This document shows positions 13,679 to 20,005 of a stretch of DNA of 20,005 nt, one piece after another. The position numbers and the translations under genes are program-made. Numbering within the stretch: position 1 is the first letter of the stretch; every line of letters starts with the position of its first letter. The notes below the pieces were generated by a model. That model did no database searches. It was not told the DNA's origin and saw nothing but the letters and a program-made list of their open reading frames with translations. Location of the stretch: contig CAZTND010000025.1 in assembly GCA_964615285.1 (NCBI GenBank), positions 1-20,005 on the forward strand, in the 5' to 3' direction. The DNA is from RGIG4074 sp964615285 (GTDB taxonomy: Bacteria > Bacillota > Clostridia > Christensenellales > Borkfalkiaceae).

Positions 13679-13707
13679 TTGCAAAGTGCGGGGAAATTTT
13701 GTATAAT
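13679..13707 (+). promoter_or_regulatory. SigA-type promoter of lepA
   Basis: TTGCAA (13679-13684) and consensus TATAAT (13702-13707) have a 17-base spacer. The start is expected near 13714, leaving a leader of about 60 bases. Confidence 0.8.
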
Positions 13708-13775
13708 AGCAGTAGAATGCGGCAACGGCATTCCCCCGCGCGCAAAAGCCCGCGGCGGCATGGAAAAGGAATTTT

Positions 13776-15587
<1,812 letters not shown>

Positions 15588-15668
15588 ATTTTTCGGTGAA
15601 GGTCGATTTCGCGCGGGGCATGCCCTTGTTGAAGCGGAAAGAGGCGGAAGGAAAAGGGAGGGCGTTTT

Positions 15669-15983
15669 ATGGCGGGAGATTTTTTCGGCCGGGTCTATGA
15701 GTATCTGCAAAAAGTGCCGCGCGGCAAGGTCGTGACTTACGGGCAAATCGCGCGGGCGCTCGGGGCGCCGCGCATGGCGCGGCAGGTGGGCTATGCCCTG
15801 CACGCCAACCCCATGCCCGGGGTCATTCCCTGTCATCGGGTGGTCAACCGCTTCGGCGGGCTTGCCCCTGCGTTCGCCTTCGGCGGTACGGACGCGCAAA
15901 AGCAATTGCTCTTTGCCGAGGGCGTGGAGGTACGCGCGGACAATACCGTCGATATGGCAAAATACCAATGGCGGGGCGAATGA
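15669..15983 (+). CDS. MGMT-type alkyltransferase-like protein, DNA-binding domain only
   Basis: The 104-residue product is a stand-alone version of the DNA-binding/active-site domain of O6-alkylguanine-DNA alkyltransferases. It has VPRGKVVTYGQIA, the helix-turn-helix region ARQVGYALHANP, and the acceptor motif PCHRVV with its Cys (about residue 56). Alkyltransferase-like (ATL) proteins of this size often have Trp in place of that Cys and only mark lesions. Here the Cys is present, so direct repair of alkylated guanine is chemically possible, but the usual N-terminal domain is absent. GGGAGGG at 15655-15661 precedes the ATG. It lies 81 bases after lepA and 44 bases before hemW, probably in the same operon. 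Substrate is uncertain. Confidence 0.85.
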   Translation: MAGDFFGRVYEYLQKVPRGKVVTYGQIARALGAPRMARQVGYALHANPMPGVIPCHRVVNRFGGLAPAFAFGGTDAQKQLLFAEGVEVRADNTVDMAKYQWRGE

Positions 15984-16027
15984 GCTTCCCCCGGGAAATC
16001 CGTTTCAGGAGGTAGAAAGGAAAGACC

Positions 16028-17155
16028 ATGCCCGGAATTTATGTGCACATACCGTTTTGCAGGCAAAAGTGTTCGTACTGCGATTTTTGCTCCTTTGCGG
16101 ACAAGTCCGCCTATGAAGAGGCGTATATGGCTTGTCTGTATAAGGAGATGGAATTTCGGAAAGAGCAATTGAAGGACTACACCTTCGACACCGTCTATTT
16201 CGGCGGGGGCACGCCCTCCGTCATCGACCCCAAGTACATTTACGGCGCCGTCAATCAGATACAGAAATGCTTCCGCCTCGCCAAAAACCCCGAGGTGACC
16301 TTGGAACTCAATCCCGGCACCATCAGCGAAAACAAGGTGGCGACCTATCAACGGGCGGGCATCAACCGCTATTCCATCGGACTGCAGACGGCGATTGACG
16401 AACAACTCGCCGATCTCGGGCGCATTCACACCGCGCGCGATTATGTCTATGCCGCCACCCTGTTAAAAGGCGAAAATTTCTCCACGGACGTCATGCTGGG
16501 GCTGAAAAACCAGACCAAGGACGACATTTTCAAGACGATCGAGCTGGCGTATCGGTGCGGTTCTTCGCATATCTCCATGTACGCGCTGACCGTCGAGCCG
16601 GGCACGCCCATCTATACCGACTGTCTCAACGGCGAACTGCCCGACAGCGACGAAGTCGCCGAGATGTATGACTATGGCCGCGCCCTCTTGAAAGAGAGGG
16701 GGTACGAGCGGTATGAGATTTCCAATTTTGCCAAACCCGGCAGGCAGAGCCGCCACAATCTCAACTATTGGCGGCGGGGGGAATACGTCGGGTTCGGGCT
16801 GTCGGCGAGTTCCTTCCTTATGGGCAACCGCATCACGAACACTTTTGACCTGGACGAGTACATGAAGTGCATTCTTTCGGGCTTTATTCCCGCCGTGGAC
16901 AGCGAGGGGGTCACGCGCAAGGACGCCCGCTTTGAAAAGATCATGCTTGCCCTGCGCACGAGCGAGGGGCTGGACGTGCCTGCCTTCGAAAAGGAGTTTA
17001 GCGTCGGTTTTTCCGATCTATATCAAAATGCTCTGCGCAAAAACGAGCCGTATCTGGAGCGTGCGGGCGACCGGCTGAAAATCAAGGACGACTGTCTCTA
17101 TGTGCAGAACAGTATTCTGATGCCGTTCATGGAGGACAACGAACGCGCAAAATAA
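16028..17155 (+). CDS. hemW: Radical SAM protein HemW (heme chaperone, HemN-like)
   Basis: HemW is a radical SAM protein related to coproporphyrinogen dehydrogenase HemN but shown in studied bacteria to act as a heme chaperone. The product has 375 residues. The iron-sulfur motif in IPFCRQKCSYCDF gives Cys 11, 15 and 18 (CxxxCxxC), with an extra Cys at 21. The SAM-binding GGGTPS and the segments ELNPGT, GINRYSIGLQ and YEISNFAKPG are typical. The product name coproporphyrinogen III oxidase is often applied to this family, but the short N-terminus starting directly with GIYVHIPFC favours HemW. AGGAGG at 16008-16013 and a closer AAAGGAAAG precede the ATG. A strong hairpin follows 21 bases after the stop. 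Confidence 0.92.
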   Translation: MPGIYVHIPFCRQKCSYCDFCSFADKSAYEEAYMACLYKEMEFRKEQLKDYTFDTVYFGGGTPSVIDPKYIYGAVNQIQKCFRLAKNPEVTLELNPGTISENKVATYQRAGINRYSIGLQTAIDEQLADLGRIHTARDYVYAATLLKGENFSTDVMLGLKNQTKDDIFKTIELAYRCGSSHISMYALTVEPGTPIYTDCLNGELPDSDEVAEMYDYGRALLKERGYERYEISNFAKPGRQSRHNLNYWRRGEYVGFGLSASSFLMGNRITNTFDLDEYMKCILSGFIPAVDSEGVTRKDARFEKIMLALRTSEGLDVPAFEKEFSVGFSDLYQNALRKNEPYLERAGDRLKIKDDCLYVQNSILMPFMEDNERAK

Positions 17156-17176
17156 AAGCCGTTTCGGGCAAAATGA

Positions 17177-17217
17177 ACAGCGCCGCACCCTTGCAGGGGT
17201 GCGGCGCTGTCGGTTTT
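17177..17217. terminator. Terminator between hemW and the P-type ATPase gene
   Basis: A perfect 14-bp stem (17177-17190 with 17197-17210, loop TTGCAG) is followed by CGGTTTT on the plus strand and by TTCATTTT on the minus strand. It sits between two convergent genes and probably ends both transcripts, though both T tracts are short. Confidence 0.8.
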
Positions 17218-17317
17218 CTCCGAAATCGTATCAAAATCCGTCGTATGCGGCGGCGGGCATATGCCTTGCCGCGCATTTACCCGTTTAAGCGGGCAAATAA
17301 AGAGCCGTCCTCCGCGT

Positions 17318-19843
17318 TCAGGCGGTTTTGTCCAGCGCCTTTTCGATGAGCGCAAACAGTTTTTGCAGCCATCTCGAAACGGGGAATGCCGTTTCCGCCA
17401 CGCAGATCAGGAGCAGGATGCCCGTCAGGGAAAAATCGATGGACAACCAATCGGAATAGATGATGCGCGCCGTGAAGGGGATGCAGAATACGGCGACACA
17501 GACGATCGCACTGACGGAAAAGGTGACGGCGCGCAGCGGGTTGAAGGGCTGGCACTGCCGGTAGAGCATCACCACGCCCGAGAAGGTGAGAGCCATGACC
17601 GACAGCGCTTCGTATTCGGGCGTAAAGGCGCGGAATTGCAGGACCGAGGCGATGTGTACGGCGACGACGCACAACACCATGGTGACGGCGGCGGGGATGG
17701 CGTGGCAGAGCACATAGGTGAAATATTTCCCCTGGATGCGTTCGGTGTTGGGCTGCAGCGAGAGGATGACGGAGGGGATGCCCGCGACCATGAGCTCGAA
17801 GAGCAGCAGGTTGTTGGTCTTGAAGAAATAGGGGGAGCCGAGGCAGATGCAGATGATCGCCATGATGGCGGTGAAGAGGGTCTTCATGATGTAGAGGGAG
17901 GAGGTCGATTTCACATTGTTCACGACCCGCCTGCCTTCGTACACGACCTTGGGCATGTGCGAAAAATTGTTGTCCTGCAGCACGATGTTGCTCACGTTGC
18001 GCGCCGCCTCCGTGCCCGCTGCGACCGAAACGGCGCAGTCCGATTCCTTCATGGCAAGGATGTCGTTCACGCCGTCGCCCGTCATGGCGACGGTATGCCC
18101 CTTCTTTTTGAGCGCCTTGACGAGCACCGCTTTCTGTTCGGGCGTGACCCGTCCGAATACCGTGTATTCGCATGCCGCCGCCTCGACTTCGGGGTCGGTC
18201 AGCCCCTCCAAAGAGAGGAATCTGTCGGCGCCGTCCACGCCCGCGCGGCGGGCGACTTCGGCGACGGTGACGGGGTTATCCCCCGAAACGATCTTCACCT
18301 GCACATCGTTTTCCTTGAACCAGGCAATGGTTTCCGCCGCGTCCTCGCGGATGTTGTCCGAAAGGGAGATGAGCGCGACGGGCCGCAGGACGGCGGGCGC
18401 CCTCTCGCCGTTGATGGCGGTGGAAGAATATGCCAGAACGATGACGCGCAGGCCCTGCATGGCGTTTTCCCGGACCAATTTTTCCACGCGCGAGGGCATG
18501 GGTCGTAAGACGAATTCGGGGGCGCCCAGAACGTAAGTGCCCGCGTCCTGAAAGGATACCGCCGAATATTTGCGCTGCGAGGAAAAGGGCAGTATCTTTT
18601 TGGCGTGCAGCGCCGAGGAGTGCCCGAATTTATTGTACAGCGCAATGGAGGTCTGGTTGTTGTCCCGCAGCGCCGCCAGCATGGAACCGACGATCTCCCC
18701 GACGGAATGGTTCGTATAGCGGTTGAGTTCGGTCACCTCTTCCACGTTCATCCGTCCGTCCGTGATGGTGCCCGTTTTGTCGAGGCATAACACGTCCACG
18801 CGGGCGAGCATTTCCAGGGAATACATGTCGTTGACCAGCGTGTGGTTCTTGGAAAGGCGGATGATGCCCATGGACATGGCGATGGAAATGAGCAGGAGCA
18901 TGCCCGAAGGGATCATGCCGATGATGACCGCGCAGGTCGTCTGAATGGTTTCGGGCAGCGCTTCCAGCGTTTCAGGGCGGTTGATCCAAAAGATGCCGAC
19001 GGCGATGAGGAGCATCAGGGGCGCGATGATGCCGACGAACATATTCGTGGAATTGCGTATCTCCGAGTGCGGGCGCTTGTATTTTTTTGCTTTGGCGGTG
19101 AGTTTGTTGACGTATGTCTCCCGCCCGACGGTGCGCACGCGGGTGCGGCAGCTGCCGCTCACCACGAACGATCCCGCCAGAAGGGTGTCTCCCGGCTTTT
19201 TGCGGACGGCCACCGATTCGCCCGTCAGCAGGGATTCGTTGACGTCCGCCGTTCCGTCGTAAAGAATGCAGTCCGCGGGGATCTGCTGCCCCGTTTCCAA
19301 AAGCAGGACGTCGTCCACCACGATCTCCTGCGCGGGGATCTCCCGCGTTTGCCCGCCGCGGATGACTTTGGCGGTGGGAATAGTCATGAGGTTGAGTTTG
19401 TCGATCCGCCGCTTGGCGAGGATCTCGAGGATGATGCTCCAGGAAATGTTGATGAGAAAGATGAGCGAAAAGGCAAATTGGGAGATGTCCGCCCCCGAAT
19501 AGATGAGGGCGATGGCAACGAGGGCGGCCAGCAGGTTGAAAAAGGTCAACAGGTTGCCCAGAACGATGCTCATGTATGAACGGGAATATTTTTTATGCGA
19601 ATCGTTGACGAGGAACTGGGAAAAGCGCAGTTTTACCTGTTCTTCGCTCAGGCCCTTGTCGGGGTCGGGTTCAAAATGTTCAAACGAGCCTTCGACGGGG
19701 ACGTTCGCCCGCCGCATTTTGCGGAATATCCTGCGCTTGAACGCGGCGTCGGCGTCCGCCCCTGCGGGCAGTGCGCCTGCAGCCGGGGCCGGAGCGGCAT
19801 CGTCTTTTTTTCGTTCGTCTGCGGTCTTTTTTTCTTTGTCCAT
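17318..19843 (-). CDS. P-type cation-transporting ATPase, CtpE-like
   Basis: This is a membrane pump that uses ATP through an aspartyl-phosphate intermediate. From the ATG at 19843 the product has 841 residues. After an Ala/Pro-rich charged N-terminus come the actuator-domain motif TGES (207-210), the phosphorylation motif DKTGT (355-359), TGDGVND before the last helices, and about ten membrane segments. The order and the GIPSVILSLQPN segment after the fifth helix resemble the CtpE-like group, for which calcium uptake has been reported in mycobacteria. TM4 reads IPSGM (about 311-315), not the PEGL of that group or of Ca pumps, so the ion is uncertain. The chosen ATG has GGAGA six bases upstream; two earlier in-frame ATGs (19870, 19849) lack one. 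The upstream promoter is clear. Confidence 0.88.
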   Translation of the reverse strand: MDKEKKTADERKKDDAAPAPAAGALPAGADADAAFKRRIFRKMRRANVPVEGSFEHFEPDPDKGLSEEQVKLRFSQFLVNDSHKKYSRSYMSIVLGNLLTFFNLLAALVAIALIYSGADISQFAFSLIFLINISWSIILEILAKRRIDKLNLMTIPTAKVIRGGQTREIPAQEIVVDDVLLLETGQQIPADCILYDGTADVNESLLTGESVAVRKKPGDTLLAGSFVVSGSCRTRVRTVGRETYVNKLTAKAKKYKRPHSEIRNSTNMFVGIIAPLMLLIAVGIFWINRPETLEALPETIQTTCAVIIGMIPSGMLLLISIAMSMGIIRLSKNHTLVNDMYSLEMLARVDVLCLDKTGTITDGRMNVEEVTELNRYTNHSVGEIVGSMLAALRDNNQTSIALYNKFGHSSALHAKKILPFSSQRKYSAVSFQDAGTYVLGAPEFVLRPMPSRVEKLVRENAMQGLRVIVLAYSSTAINGERAPAVLRPVALISLSDNIREDAAETIAWFKENDVQVKIVSGDNPVTVAEVARRAGVDGADRFLSLEGLTDPEVEAAACEYTVFGRVTPEQKAVLVKALKKKGHTVAMTGDGVNDILAMKESDCAVSVAAGTEAARNVSNIVLQDNNFSHMPKVVYEGRRVVNNVKSTSSLYIMKTLFTAIMAIICICLGSPYFFKTNNLLLFELMVAGIPSVILSLQPNTERIQGKYFTYVLCHAIPAAVTMVLCVVAVHIASVLQFRAFTPEYEALSVMALTFSGVVMLYRQCQPFNPLRAVTFSVSAIVCVAVFCIPFTARIIYSDWLSIDFSLTGILLLICVAETAFPVSRWLQKLFALIEKALDKTA

Positions 19844-19904
19844 TCTCATTCTCCGAAAATTTTTTGGCATTGGTAGAGGGACGGATCCCGTCCGTATTGT
19901 TCCT

Positions 19905-19933
19905 ATTATATCATAAACTTTTTCGATTTACAA
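19905..19933 (-). promoter_or_regulatory. Promoter of the P-type ATPase gene
   Basis: On the minus strand TTGTAA (19928-19933) and TATAAT (19905-19910) have a 17-base spacer. The start is expected near 19898, giving a leader of about 55 bases that contains a small hairpin (GGACGG-ATC-CCGTCC, 19879-19893). Confidence 0.8.
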
Positions 19934-19963
19934 CAAAATCGGGAAAATCATTTGCGGAAATCA

Positions 19964-19992
19964 TTGCAATTTTTGCCCGCAAGTAGTATACT
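19964..19992 (+). promoter_or_regulatory. Outward promoter at the right edge
   Basis: TTGCAA (19964-19969) and TATACT (19987-19992) have a 17-base spacer, directed off the right end. AAAGGAG follows at 19995-20001, very close to the expected start site. The gene it serves is outside the window; it is divergent from the ATPase gene. Confidence 0.65.
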
Positions 19993-20005
19993 TGAAAGGA
20001 GCGTT

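Overview
The window is chromosomal DNA from a GC-rich member of the Bacillota, most likely an uncultured clostridial gut-type bacterium. The evidence is gene order (glmM-glmS; tmcAL facing pta-ackA-yceD-rpmF; lepA near hemW), strong SigA-type promoters with near-consensus -35 and -10 boxes and 17-base spacers, AGGAGG-type ribosome binding sites, and U-tailed hairpin terminators. No rRNA, tRNA, CRISPR, phage or transposase gene was seen. The genus cannot be read from the sequence.

Region 1 (1-4386, plus strand) is cell-wall sugar supply. glmM and glmS lie 3 bases apart and make glucosamine phosphates for UDP-GlcNAc. galE follows with its own consensus promoter and a strong terminator.

Region 2 (4387-5066) is decayed DNA. 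It holds an unrecognised, apparently frameshifted remnant and a UMF1-type MFS transporter that has lost an internal block and its 3' end. The MFS remnant runs tail-to-tail into the end of a minus-strand membrane protein gene.

Region 3 (5015-10502) is the acetate and translation block. On the minus strand are tmcAL (tRNA-Met ac4C34 formation from acetate) and a YjdF/DUF2238-like membrane protein. On the plus strand are pta-ackA, then yceD-rpmF. The tmcAL and pta promoters face each other across about 100 bases, with a perfect inverted repeat at the pta start site. The yceD-rpmF promoter lies so close to the start codon that the mRNA should be almost leaderless.

Region 4 (10503-13660) is accessory. 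It holds a four-helix membrane protein of unknown function, a 77-residue membrane protein, a structured leader with a possible upstream ORF and a terminator just before a wrecked ABC-F ribosome-protection gene, and a Ser/Gly-rich lipoprotein gene. The lipoprotein gene lies between two copies of a terminator-bearing repeat of about 70 bases. Its promoter has an 11-G tract between the -35 and -10 boxes, which suggests phase variation.

Region 5 (13661-20005) carries lepA, a small alkyltransferase-like gene and hemW on the plus strand. A strong hairpin follows, then a convergent CtpE-like P-type ATPase gene with an unusual TM4 motif. A promoter at the right edge fires out of the window.

The housekeeping genes are intact. 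The most interesting signals are regulatory (poly-G promoter, facing acetate promoters, attenuator-like leader) and the two gene-decay sites with internal deletions.
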